Source of the DNA: Streptacidiphilus sp. PB12-B1b
Lineage (GTDB): Bacteria > Actinomycetota > Actinomycetes > Streptomycetales > Streptomycetaceae
Reading direction: 5' to 3'
Assembly: GCF_014084125.1 (NCBI RefSeq)
Contig: NZ_CP048405.1
Span: forward strand, 62,001-126,000
DNA: 64,000 nucleotides
Shown: positions 32,332 through 40,550 of the stretch, piece by piece
How the letters are laid out: every line of letters begins with the position of its first letter
Numbering within the stretch: position 1 is the first letter of the stretch
Position numbers and translations under genes: made by a program
Notes under the pieces: generated by a model
What the model was told of the DNA's origin: nothing
The model's database searches: none
The model's input: the letters and a program-made list of their open reading frames with translations, nothing else

Positions 32332-35300
32332 CTGTCGATCCGCGTCTGCTGCGGCACGCCCGGGCCACCCGGGGCTTCCTCGCCGCCTCCGTCGCGCTCG
32401 GCCTGGCCGGGGCGCTGCTGGTGGTCGCCCAGGCGGTACTGGTGGCGGGGCTGGTGGTCGGCGCGTTCCAGCAGCACCACAGCGTGGGACGACTGCTGCC
32501 GCAACTGCTGCTGCTGGCGGCGGTCTCGGTCGGCCGGGCCCTGGTCGCCTGGCTGACCGAGCTGGCCGCGCACCGGGCGTCCGCCGCCGTGAAGTCGCAG
32601 CTGCGCTCGGCGCTGCTGGCCCGCGCCACCGGGCTCGGCCCCGGCTGGCTCTCCGAGCAGCGCCGGGGCGAGCTGGCCACCCTGGCCACCCGGGGCGTGG
32701 ACGCGCTGGACGACTACTTCGCCCGCTACCTGCCGCAGTTGGCGCTCGCCGTGGTCGTCCCGGCCGTGCTGCTGCTGGAGATCCTGCGCGCCGACTGGCT
32801 CTCCGCGCTCACCATCGCCGTCACGCTGCCGCTGATCCCGCTGTTCATGGTGCTGATCGGGCTGGCCACGCAGAAGCAGATGGACCGCCAGTGGCGCTCC
32901 CTGGCCCGGCTGTCGCACCACTTCCTGGACGTGGTCGAGGGGTTGCCCACGCTCAAGGTCTTCGGCCGGGCCAAGGCCCAGGCCCGCACCATCCGCACGG
33001 TCACCGACGACTACCGGGCCGGGACCATGCGCACCCTGCGGATCGCCTTCGTCTCCTCCTACACCCTGGAGCTGCTGTCCACGCTGTCGGTGGCCCTGGT
33101 CGCGGTCAGCATCGGCCTGCGGCTGGTGGACGGCGGGCTCTCGCTCTACCTGGGGCTGGTCGTCCTGGTCCTGGCCCCCGAGGTGTACACCCCGCTGCGG
33201 CAGGTCGGCGTCCACTACCACGCCAGCGTGGAGGGGCTGAGCGCTGCGGCGGAGATCTTCGAGGTGCTGGAGACCCCGCTGCCCGCCGCCGGGACCGGCA
33301 CCGTACCGGCCGGCGCCGCCATCACCGTCGACCGACTGACGGTCACCCACCCGGGCAGGTCCACCCCGGCCCTGGAGCGGCTGTCGCTGACCCTGGGCCC
33401 GGGCCGGGTCACCGCGCTGACCGGCCCGAGCGGCGCCGGCAAGAGCACCCTGCTCTCCGTTCTGCTCGGCTTCACCGCTCCCGACAGCGGCTCCGTCCGC
33501 GTCGGCGGGGTGCCGCTGGCCTCGCTCGACCCGGCCGCCTGGCACCGGCAGATCGCCTGGCTCCCGCAGCAGCCCGCCCTGTTCGCCGGGACGGTCGCCG
33601 ACAACGTCCGGTTGTCGCGCCCCGACGCGGACGACGCCGAGGTCCGCGCGGCCCTGCACAGCGCCGAGGCGCTCGACTTCGTCGAGGCGCTGCCCGGCGG
33701 CCTGGACGCCCGGCTCGGCGAGGGCGGCAGCGGCCTGTCCGGAGGACAGCGGCAGCGGCTCGCCCTGGCCCGGGTCTTCCTGGCCGACCGCCCGCTGGTG
33801 CTGCTGGACGAGCCCACGGCCAACCTGGACGGCGCCAACGAGGCCGCGATCGTCCGCGCCGTCGCCCGGCTCGCCGTCGGACGCACCGTCGTGCTGACCG
33901 CGCACCGCCCGGCCCTGCTGGCCCTCGCCGACGAGGTGCACCGGATACCCCTGGCACCCCCGGCGCCCTCGGCACCCCTGCCGCCGCTGCCGCCGCTGCC
34001 GCCGCTGCCCGCACCAGCCGCGCCCGCTCTCCCGGCCCCCCGGTCCGCCACCGCTGCCCGGTCCGCCACCGCCGTCGACACCCCCGCCGAGCCGGACGCG
34101 GCCCCGCTGCCGGTGGACGAGGCGCAGACCCGGCCCCGGCTGGCCGCCGCCACCCTGCTGGGCGCGCTGGCCCTCGGCTGCAGCATCGCCCTGCTGGGGC
34201 TCTCCGGCTGGCTCATCGCCCGCGCCTCGCAGCAGCCGCCGGTGCTGTACCTGATGATGGCCGTCACCGGCGTCCGCACCCTGGGCCTGGGCCGCAGCGC
34301 CTTCCGCTACGCCGAGCGGCTGGTCTCGCACCATGCGGTGCTGCGGGCGCTGGGCGCGCTGCGCACCCGGGTCTACGTGCGGCTGGAACGCCTGGCACCC
34401 GCCGCCCTGGCCTTCCGCTCCGGCGACCTGCTCTCCCGGCTGGTCGCCGACGTGGACGCGATGCAGGACCACTACCTGCGCTACCGGCTCCCGCTACGCA
34501 CCGGCGTCCTCGTCGGCGCGCTGACCGCCCTCGCCGTCGCCCTGGTGCTGCCCGCCGCCGGGCTGCTGCTGGCCGGCGGCCTGCTGCTCGCGGGCGCGGC
34601 GGTACCGGCCCTGTCCGTCGCCGTTTCCCGCCACGCCGAGCAGCGGCAGGCGCCCACCCGGGGACTGCTGGCCACCCAGGTGGTGGACGTGCTCTCCGGC
34701 ACCGCCGAGCTCACCGTCGCCGGGGCGCTGCCCGCGCGCCTGGCCGGGCTGCGCGCCACCGACGCCGAGCTGCGCCGGCTCACCGGCCGTTCGGCCGCCA
34801 CCGCCGGGCTGGGGTCGGGGCTGGTCACGCTGGTCACCGGGCTGACCGTCACCGCCTGCGCGGCGGTCGGCATCGCGGCGGCCGACAGCCACGCCGTGCA
34901 CGGGGTGATGCTCGCCGTGCTGGTGCTCACCCCGCTGGCCGCGTTCGAGGCCGTCGCCGGGCTGCCGATGGCCGCGCAGATCCGGCAGCGCAGCCAACGC
35001 GCCGCCGCGCGCGTCGCCGAGGTCACCGACGCCCCCGAGCCGGTCCGCGAACCCGCCAGCCCGGAGCCCCTGCCGGACCGGCCGTTCCCGATCCGGGTGC
35101 GCGGGCTGGCGGCGGTCTGGCCGGGACGCGAGGACGCCGCCCTCACCGGCATCGATCTGGACCTCGCCCCGGGCCGCCGGGTCGCCGTGGTCGGCCCCAG
35201 CGGCTCCGGCAAGACCACCCTGGCCATGCTGCTGCTGCGGTTCCTCGACCCCCGGGCAGGCTCCGTCACCCTGGGCGGCGTGGACGCCACCGCCCTGGAC

Positions 35301-35831
35301 GGCGACGCCGTCCGCCGGATCGTCGGCCTGTGCGCCCAGGACGCCCACGTCTTCGACAGCTCGCTGCGGGAGAACCTGCGGCTGGCCCGGCCCGACTGCG
35401 CCGAGCCCGAGCTGTGGGCCGCCCTCGGCGCGGCCCGCCTCGCCGACTGGGCACGGAGCCTGCCGCAGGGGCTGGACACCATGGTCGGCGAGCACGGCGC
35501 CCGGCTCTCCGGCGGCCAGCGCCAGCGGCTCGCCCTGGCCCGCGCGCTGCTGGCGGACTTCCCGGCGCTGATCCTGGACGAGCCCGCCGAACACCTGGAC
35601 CTGGCCACCGCCGACGCCCTCACCGCCGACCTGCTGGACGCCACCCGGGGCCGTGCCACCCTGCTGATCACCCACCGGCTGGCCGGGCTCGACGCGGTGG
35701 ACGAGATCGTGGTCCTGGACGCCGGGCGGATCGTCCAGCGCGGCAGCTGGTCCGAGCTGCTCGCCGAGCCGGGACCGCTGCGCGGCATGTGGGAGCGCGA
35801 ACGCGCCGCCGACGCCCTGCTCGCGCACTGA
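32325..35831 (+). CDS. cydDC: Fused CydD-CydC heterodimeric-type ABC exporter
   Basis: A 1168-residue fusion of two ABC exporter halves needed for bd oxidase assembly; the Escherichia coli CydDC exports thiols or haem-related cargo. The first half has six helices, Walker A GPSGAGKST near residue 366 and LSGGQRQRLALARVF near 470. A Pro/Ala linker of about 60 residues leads to the second half, with GPSGSGKTT near 955 and a second LSGGQRQRLALARAL near 1060. GTG at 32325 (MKPVDPRLL) is preferred to ATG at 32316 because AGGAGA sits eight bases from the GTG but touches the ATG. A parS site overlaps the start. Confidence 0.93.
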   Translation: MKPVDPRLLRHARATRGFLAASVALGLAGALLVVAQAVLVAGLVVGAFQQHHSVGRLLPQLLLLAAVSVGRALVAWLTELAAHRASAAVKSQLRSALLARATGLGPGWLSEQRRGELATLATRGVDALDDYFARYLPQLALAVVVPAVLLLEILRADWLSALTIAVTLPLIPLFMVLIGLATQKQMDRQWRSLARLSHHFLDVVEGLPTLKVFGRAKAQARTIRTVTDDYRAGTMRTLRIAFVSSYTLELLSTLSVALVAVSIGLRLVDGGLSLYLGLVVLVLAPEVYTPLRQVGVHYHASVEGLSAAAEIFEVLETPLPAAGTGTVPAGAAITVDRLTVTHPGRSTPALERLSLTLGPGRVTALTGPSGAGKSTLLSVLLGFTAPDSGSVRVGGVPLASLDPAAWHRQIAWLPQQPALFAGTVADNVRLSRPDADDAEVRAALHSAEALDFVEALPGGLDARLGEGGSGLSGGQRQRLALARVFLADRPLVLLDEPTANLDGANEAAIVRAVARLAVGRTVVLTAHRPALLALADEVHRIPLAPPAPSAPLPPLPPLPPLPAPAAPALPAPRSATAARSATAVDTPAEPDAAPLPVDEAQTRPRLAAATLLGALALGCSIALLGLSGWLIARASQQPPVLYLMMAVTGVRTLGLGRSAFRYAERLVSHHAVLRALGALRTRVYVRLERLAPAALAFRSGDLLSRLVADVDAMQDHYLRYRLPLRTGVLVGALTALAVALVLPAAGLLLAGGLLLAGAAVPALSVAVSRHAEQRQAPTRGLLATQVVDVLSGTAELTVAGALPARLAGLRATDAELRRLTGRSAATAGLGSGLVTLVTGLTVTACAAVGIAAADSHAVHGVMLAVLVLTPLAAFEAVAGLPMAAQIRQRSQRAAARVAEVTDAPEPVREPASPEPLPDRPFPIRVRGLAAVWPGREDAALTGIDLDLAPGRRVAVVGPSGSGKTTLAMLLLRFLDPRAGSVTLGGVDATALDGDAVRRIVGLCAQDAHVFDSSLRENLRLARPDCAEPELWAALGAARLADWARSLPQGLDTMVGEHGARLSGGQRQRLALARALLADFPALILDEPAEHLDLATADALTADLLDATRGRATLLITHRLAGLDAVDEIVVLDAGRIVQRGSWSELLAEPGPLRGMWERERAADALLAH

Positions 35832-35887
35832 CCTGCTCGCGCACCGACCTGCTCGCACACCCGCCTGCGGGCGCACCGGCCCGGCGC

Positions 35888-36733
35888 TCAGCCGTCCAGG
35901 CCGCGCACCAGCTGCTCGATGACCTCGGCCACGCCGTCCGCGTCGTGGTCGCCCGCGCGGTGCTCCGTCGCCGCCAGCACCTGCGGATGGGCGTTGGCGA
36001 CGGCGTACGCGGTGCCCGCCCAGGCCAGCATCGGCAGATCGTTCGGCATGTCGCCGAAGGCCACCACCTCCTCCGCCGCCACCCCGCGCTCCGCACACCA
36101 CAGCGCCAGGGTGCTGGCCTTGCTGACGCCCAGCGCGCTGATCTCCAGCAGCGGACTGGAGCGGGTGATCTCGGCGTACTGCCCCGCCGCCGCGCGGGCC
36201 CGGCGCATGAACTCGTCCGGGTCCGCCTCGGGGTGCCGGGCCAGCACCTTGAACACCTGCCCCCCGACGTCCGAGGCCAGAATCGTCTCGGCCGGGGCGA
36301 TGCCCCGCACCGCAGCCGCGTCCCACATCGCCGACGCGTAGTGCGGCTCGTAGGCGAAGCCCTCCGGGAACTCGAAGGCGAACCCCACCCCCGGCAGCTC
36401 CGCCCGCACCGCCTTGACCACGGCCAGCGCGTCCTCGCGGCGCAGCGGCGTCGAGGAGACCAGTGCCTTGCGGCGGACGTCGTACACGGCCGCGCCGTTG
36501 GAGCAGATGGCGATGCCGTGCGGCCCGGTGACCGCGCTGACCACCTCCATCCAGCGCGGCGGGCGCCCGGTGACGAACACGATGCACAGCCCCGCCGCCT
36601 CGGCCAGCGCCAGCGCGGCCTCCGTCCGCGCGGACACCGTGCCGTCACTGCGCAGCAGCGTCCCGTCGAGGTCGGTGGCGATGATGCGGGGCCGTACCAG
36701 GGGAGCGTCGTTCACCCCCACATCCTCGCTCAT
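35888..36733 (-). CDS. Cof-type HAD-family phosphatase
   Basis: A 281-residue HAD hydrolase with motif [14 protein letters not shown], motif II FVTGRPP, a cap domain of the IIB (Cof) type and motif [12 protein letters not shown]. Such enzymes dephosphorylate sugar phosphates or cofactor precursors such as PLP or FMN. The start at 36733 (MSEDVGV) is preceded by a G-rich run; an earlier Met would overlap the divergent DUF72 gene. It is convergent with cydDC. A second gene of the same family lies at 50799. Confidence 0.88.
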   Translation of the reverse strand: MSEDVGVNDAPLVRPRIIATDLDGTLLRSDGTVSARTEAALALAEAAGLCIVFVTGRPPRWMEVVSAVTGPHGIAICSNGAAVYDVRRKALVSSTPLRREDALAVVKAVRAELPGVGFAFEFPEGFAYEPHYASAMWDAAAVRGIAPAETILASDVGGQVFKVLARHPEADPDEFMRRARAAAGQYAEITRSSPLLEISALGVSKASTLALWCAERGVAAEEVVAFGDMPNDLPMLAWAGTAYAVANAHPQVLAATEHRAGDHDADGVAEVIEQLVRGLDG

Positions 36734-36791
36734 CCCCGCCCCGGCCCCCGCCGGGGCTTTGCCGTCGGCTCCGCCGGGGAAGGCGGGCGGC

Positions 36792-37670
36792 ATGGGAGAG
36801 ATCCGGATCGGCACGTGCTCGTGGACGGACAAGGCGCTGGTGTCCAGCGGGTGGTATCCGGCGGGCCACCGCGACGCGGAGGGCAGGCTACGGCACTACG
36901 CCGCGCAGTTCCCGGTGGCCGAGGTGGACTCCACCTACTACGGCCTGCCCAGCACCCGCAACAGCCTGCTCTGGGCCGAACGCACCCCCGAGGGCTTCCG
37001 CTTCGACGTGAAGGCGTTCTCCCTGCTCACCGGGCATGCGACGCGGCCGAACGCGCTGCCGGCCGACCTGCGCCCGTACCTGGCCGAGCACCGGTACCGG
37101 CCGGGCGCCGATCCCGGACTGCTGGACGAGGTGTGGGGCCGGTTCAGCTCGGCCCTCGAACCGCTGCGCCAGGCCGACCGGCTGGGAACGCTGCTGTTCC
37201 AGTTCCCGCCGCAGTTCGCGCCGGGGCGGCCGGCGGTGGAGTTCCTGCGCCGGGCCCGGGAGCGTGCCGCGGGGTGGCCGATGGCGGTGGAGTTCCGGCA
37301 CCCCGACTGGTGGCGCGAGGAGCGCGTCGCCGGGACGGCCGCGCTGCTCGCGGACCTGGACACGGCAGCCGTGGCCGTGGACATGGTGCAGACCCTCGCC
37401 GTCTCCATCCCCCCGGTCGTGCGCGTCACCTCCCCCCGGCTCGCGGTGGTGCGCTTCCACGGCCGCAACCCCGCCTGGGGCACCGGCACCAAGGAGGAGA
37501 AGTTCCGCCACACCTACACGCCCGAGGAACTCGCCGAGTGGGTGCCGCGCATCCGCGCGATGGCCGAGCAGGCGCACGAGGTCCACGTCCTCTTCAACAA
37601 CTGCTGCGCCGACGCGGCCGTCCGCGCAGCGGAGACCATGCGGGCCCTCGTCCCCGCTCACCTAGGGTGA
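36792..37670 (+). CDS. DUF72 family protein (YecE-like TIM barrel)
   Basis: A 292-residue DUF72 protein: MGEIRIGTCSWTDKALV, then STYYGLPS, FQFPPQF, MAVEFRHPDWW and VRFHGRNP, the usual landmarks. The fold is a TIM barrel of unsettled function. It diverges from the HAD gene with 58 bases between starts. Six bases after its stop comes the truncated LLM gene copy, so before the insertion described here it probably formed an operon with the LLM oxidoreductase. Confidence 0.88.
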   Translation: MGEIRIGTCSWTDKALVSSGWYPAGHRDAEGRLRHYAAQFPVAEVDSTYYGLPSTRNSLLWAERTPEGFRFDVKAFSLLTGHATRPNALPADLRPYLAEHRYRPGADPGLLDEVWGRFSSALEPLRQADRLGTLLFQFPPQFAPGRPAVEFLRRARERAAGWPMAVEFRHPDWWREERVAGTAALLADLDTAAVAVDMVQTLAVSIPPVVRVTSPRLAVVRFHGRNPAWGTGTKEEKFRHTYTPEELAEWVPRIRAMAEQAHEVHVLFNNCCADAAVRAAETMRALVPAHLG

Positions 37671-37672
37671 AG

Positions 37673-37854
37673 GGCATGCGACTGAGTACGGTGATCCTGC
37701 CCATCCACCGGTGGGCCGAGGGACAGAAGGTCTGGCGGTGGGCCGAGGAGCTCGGGTTCCACGCGGCGTACACCTACGACCACCTGAGCTGGCGATCGTT
37801 CCGGGAGAAGCCGTGGTTCGGGGCGCTGCCGACGCTGACGGCTGCCGCGACAGC
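37673..37854 (+). repeat. 182-bp direct repeat, copy A
   Basis: Identical to 39451-39632 except for one base (GGGTTCC here, GGCTTCC there). It covers the start codon and first 60 codons of the LLM oxidoreductase gene. Outside the repeat the two flanks diverge at once, apart from a shared TAGGGT a few bases upstream. Confidence 0.95.
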
Positions 37855-37867
37855 CACCGAGTTGTGA
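37676..37867 (+). pseudogene. Truncated 5' copy of the LLM oxidoreductase gene
   Basis: It encodes the first 60 residues of the intact protein at 39454, then diverges and stops after 63 codons (TATEL, stop). It lacks nearly all of the TIM barrel, so it cannot be an active enzyme. It keeps the original position six bases after the DUF72 gene and is best read as the scar left by the insertion at 37855. Confidence 0.9.
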
Positions 37868-37910
37868 TCAGCGTCAGCGATCTGTGCGCGCCCCGCTACC
37901 TCGTCGTCCG

Positions 37911-38369
37911 TCACGCAAAAGGGGAGGGCCAGAACTTCGGTGGAGCGGCAGTCGGGTCCACCATCCGCAGTCGGCTCTGCTGGGACGGGTCAACGCCGTT
38001 GAGGGAGATGAGTCGCTGACCGACGGCCCGGTCGAGTTCCGTCAGGGCGTGGGGCAGGCCGGCGCATACGGTGGCGATGGCGGCGCCGAGTCCCACCAGG
38101 CCGCCGTGCTTGTGGTTCTGGCGGTACTCGATGCGGTGCAGGCCTGACTCGGCGATGGCCACCACTTCCAGCGGGCGGCTCAATTGCTTGGTGTCGTTCG
38201 TGAGGATGACGTGGAAGCCTTCTGCTGCGGCTCGCGCGTAGAGGTCGATGTCCCGTGTACCCGCCCAGCCCTTGAGCTCGGCCACGTGATCGATCGACTG
38301 GTGCTTCAGGAGCAACCGTACGATCTGGGCCATGGGGAGCGGCACATTCTCGTCCAGCAGCAGCCTCAA
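37911..38369 (-). CDS. PIN-like DUF5615 protein, probable toxin
   Basis: A 152-residue protein starting MRLLLDENVPLPMAQIVRLLL, with the DUF5615 (Mut7-C/PIN-like) acidic pattern: LLDEN at the N-terminus, GTRDIDLYARA in the middle and FHVILTNDTKQLS later. These Asp/Asn residues would form a metal nuclease site. The TTG start overlaps the upstream stop (TTGA), so translation is coupled to the antitoxin-like gene. In VapBC45-like pairs the DUF5615 protein is the RNase toxin; activity here is inferred. Confidence 0.75.
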   Translation of the reverse strand: MRLLLDENVPLPMAQIVRLLLKHQSIDHVAELKGWAGTRDIDLYARAAAEGFHVILTNDTKQLSRPLEVVAIAESGLHRIEYRQNHKHGGLVGLGAAIATVCAGLPHALTELDRAVGQRLISLNGVDPSQQSRLRMVDPTAAPPKFWPSPFA

Positions 38370-39016
38370 GACGCGGCCTGCCGGATCTCCGCGTCATCGG
38401 CATAGCTGTCGACATAGTCGACGAAGTCCGCCGCGTCGAGGGCAGCCTCCGGTGTGACGCCCGGGTAGTAGTCGCTGATCTGCACAGGCTGCACACCGTC
38501 TCGAAGGAGCGCGGCCACCTCAGCGGCCGGGATACGTGTGCCTTCGACGACCGGTTCTCCACCACGCACGGCGGGATCGATCGATACGTGCGGTCGCGGC
38601 TCAAGCAGGTCCGGGATGCGTCGTCCGCCACGGTAGAAGGGCGCGAGCACGTCGACCATCTCGACGATGACCAGATTCCCCTTGCTTCGTACAAGGTCCA
38701 CTGCGTGGTCCGGGTCCGCCAGGTAGATCGTGTCGCCACCTGCTACCAAGCGGTAGGCGGAGAGGTGCTCGCGTTCGTCGAGACCCTCGCGCAGGGTGTT
38801 CAGCGCGCGCCTGATCCGCTGCAACGACGCCTCCTGCCGAAGGCGGACGCAGGTCCGGAGAGCGACGACATCGCGAAAGGAGTAGAGGATCGGACGAGAC
38901 GCCGAAAGCTCGGGAATCAGGACAGCACCCTGCTCACTGACGCCCCGCCGCCAGTGCGACAACTGCCGCAGGGTCGCCCCGGACAACGCGGCAGCCAGCT
39001 TCGGCTCGTATGACAC
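38366..39016 (-). CDS. MerR-like HTH plus DUF433 protein, probable antitoxin
   Basis: A 216-residue protein. The N-terminal half (ALSGATLRQLSHWRRG, then SFRDVVALRTCVRLRQ) resembles a MerR-type helix-turn-helix. The C-terminal half is DUF433 (IDPAVRGGEPVVEGTRIPAAEVAALL, then YYPGVTPEAALDAADFVDYV), the domain that pairs with DUF5615 toxins. GTG at 39016 has AGGAGG six bases upstream. The DNA-binding half probably autoregulates the operon. It precedes the PIN-like gene with a four-base overlap. Confidence 0.8.
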   Translation of the reverse strand: MSYEPKLAAALSGATLRQLSHWRRGVSEQGAVLIPELSASRPILYSFRDVVALRTCVRLRQEASLQRIRRALNTLREGLDEREHLSAYRLVAGGDTIYLADPDHAVDLVRSKGNLVIVEMVDVLAPFYRGGRRIPDLLEPRPHVSIDPAVRGGEPVVEGTRIPAAEVAALLRDGVQPVQISDYYPGVTPEAALDAADFVDYVDSYADDAEIRQAAS

Positions 39017-39450
39017 GCGGCACCTCCTTGGCTTCCAGGGCGTGGTTCGACGCTAGTCCATCGTCCCCTACGGTCTTCGGGGATGCCAGCATTTCCATCC
39101 GTACGGGACCTTGGCCGAGTAACGAGGGAGCATGTGCATGCGATTCGGCTTCCATCTGACAAGGCCCACGAGTGCAGTTCGATCTTGACGTGTATCCGCA
39201 AGGCGTCGAACGGACAGCGACCTTCCGGTTCCCGGAGGGGGAGACGGCTGAGGTGGGCTGACACTCCCGAACAGCGTGGACTCCCAACCCGGTGACCGAG
39301 GTCTGTGACCGTGCGGAACTCCTGGGGATGTGCATGGACCTGGCGTCCGACTTCGCGGCATCGCTGCGTGACATCGGCCCGGATGTCGCGGAGCCGGCAC
39401 CGTTCCGCGCCTGGTCACATAGGTGAGGCGACTGACCGCGTAGGGTCGGC
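39017..39450. other. Non-coding remnant region with short coding-like fragments
   Basis: These 434 bases carry no full gene. Two short plus-strand frames look protein-like: about 29 codons from GTG at 39171 (QFDLDVYPQGVERTATF) and about 43 codons from GTG at 39292 (VTEVCDRAELLGMCMDL). They may be decayed pieces of genes brought in with the insertion. The stretch also holds the promoter of the toxin-antitoxin operon and of the intact LLM gene. Confidence 0.4.
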
Positions 39451-39632
39451 GGCATGCGACTGAGTACGGTGATCCTGCCCATCCACCGGTGGGCCGAGGG
39501 ACAGAAGGTCTGGCGGTGGGCCGAGGAGCTCGGCTTCCACGCGGCGTACACCTACGACCACCTGAGCTGGCGATCGTTCCGGGAGAAGCCGTGGTTCGGG
39601 GCGCTGCCGACGCTGACGGCTGCCGCGACAGC
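39451..39632 (+). repeat. 182-bp direct repeat, copy B
   Basis: The second copy, differing from 37673-37854 at one base, forms the 5' end of the intact LLM gene. The offset between copies is 1778 bases. Confidence 0.95.
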
Positions 39633-40341
39633 GACGGAGCGGATCCGGCTGGGCACCCTCGTCACCTCGCCCAACTTCCGGCACCCGGTGACGCTGGCGA
39701 AGGAGTTGCTGACCGTCGACGACATCTCGGGCGGGCGGCTGACCGTCGGCATCGGGGTCGGCGGGGTGGGCTTCGACTCCACCGCGCTGGGCCAGGAGGA
39801 GTGGACCCCCCGGGAGCGGGCGGACCGGTTCGACGAGTTCCTGCCGCTGCTGGACAAGCTGCTGACCGAGGACGCCACCACCGACCGGGGCGCGTTCTAC
39901 TCGGCCGTCGAGGTGCGGAACATCCCCGGCTGCGTGCAGCAGCCGCGCGTTCCCTTCTACGTCGCCGCCACCGGCCCGCGCGGGCTGAGGCTGGCGGCCC
40001 GGTACGGGCAGGGCTGGGTCACCTACGGCGACCCCAGGGGCCCGGCCGAGGTGCCGGTCGAGCAGGCGCCGGCCGTGATCGCGGCCCAGCTGGGCAAGCT
40101 CCGCGCCGCCTGCGAGGCCGAGGGGCGGGACGCCGACTCGATCAACACCGTGCTGTTGCAGGGGTCGACGGCGGAGCGGCCGCTGCAGTCGGTGGACGCC
40201 TTCGTCGACTGGGCCGGGCGCTACCAGGAGTTGGGCATCGACGAGGTGGTCGTGCACTGGCCGGTGCCGGACTCGGTCTTCGAGGCCGACCTGGGCGTCT
40301 TCGAGCGGATCGCCACCGAGGGCCTGCGGCAGCTGGGTTGA
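39454..40341 (+). CDS. LLM-class F420-type flavin/deazaflavin oxidoreductase
   Basis: A 295-residue luciferase-like monooxygenase-fold protein (MRLSTVILPIHRWAEG, IRLGTLVTSPNFRHPVTLAKEL, TVGIGVGGVGFD, PFYVAATGPRGLRLAARY). In actinobacteria this subgroup commonly uses coenzyme F420 for hydride transfer; the substrate is unknown. The 5' end is the downstream copy of a 182-bp repeat, so its upstream sequence is not the original one beside the DUF72 gene. A strong terminator follows the stop. Confidence 0.88.
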   Translation: MRLSTVILPIHRWAEGQKVWRWAEELGFHAAYTYDHLSWRSFREKPWFGALPTLTAAATATERIRLGTLVTSPNFRHPVTLAKELLTVDDISGGRLTVGIGVGGVGFDSTALGQEEWTPRERADRFDEFLPLLDKLLTEDATTDRGAFYSAVEVRNIPGCVQQPRVPFYVAATGPRGLRLAARYGQGWVTYGDPRGPAEVPVEQAPAVIAAQLGKLRAACEAEGRDADSINTVLLQGSTAERPLQSVDAFVDWAGRYQELGIDEVVVHWPVPDSVFEADLGVFERIATEGLRQLG

Positions 40342-40345
40342 CCGG

Positions 40346-40390
40346 CGGGGGCGGATCAGGACATTCCCGCTGATGTCCTGACCGCCCCCG
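40346..40390. terminator. Hairpin terminator after the LLM gene
   Basis: CGGGGGCGG and TCAGGACAT pair with ATGTCCTGA and CCGCCCCCG, leaving one bulged A and an 8-base loop. It starts five bases after the LLM stop. Confidence 0.8.
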
Positions 40391-40550
40391 GAGGTTCGGA
40401 TACCGATCATGTAAAGAAGTTGTCGGCGCTCTCAGAAGCTGGACATAATCGCAGATCGTAGGGCCTGTCGAACCTGTGTACGGGTTCCGGGCCGCGCGCT
40501 GGCCCCACTCCTCTCGCGGTGGGGCGACAAGCCGTTCTGTGGGAGTGTGT

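Larger units (their letters stand above)
37855..39450. mobile_element. 1.6-kb genomic insertion flanked by 182-bp direct repeats
   Basis: The segment splits a DUF72-LLM gene pair and contains a two-gene toxin-antitoxin-like operon plus non-coding remnants. Lines counted by hand give about 57-65 % GC against more than 70 % in the flanks. No transposase or integrase is present and no short terminal inverted repeats were found. The downstream repeat rebuilds a complete LLM gene, which resembles site-specific integration with gene reconstitution or a homologous-recombination event. Confidence 0.7.

Noticed and set aside
39083-39295. 70-codon plus-strand open frame in the insertion
   Set aside because: No ribosome site, Arg/Ser-rich translation without domain features, and the neighbouring frames look more protein-like.
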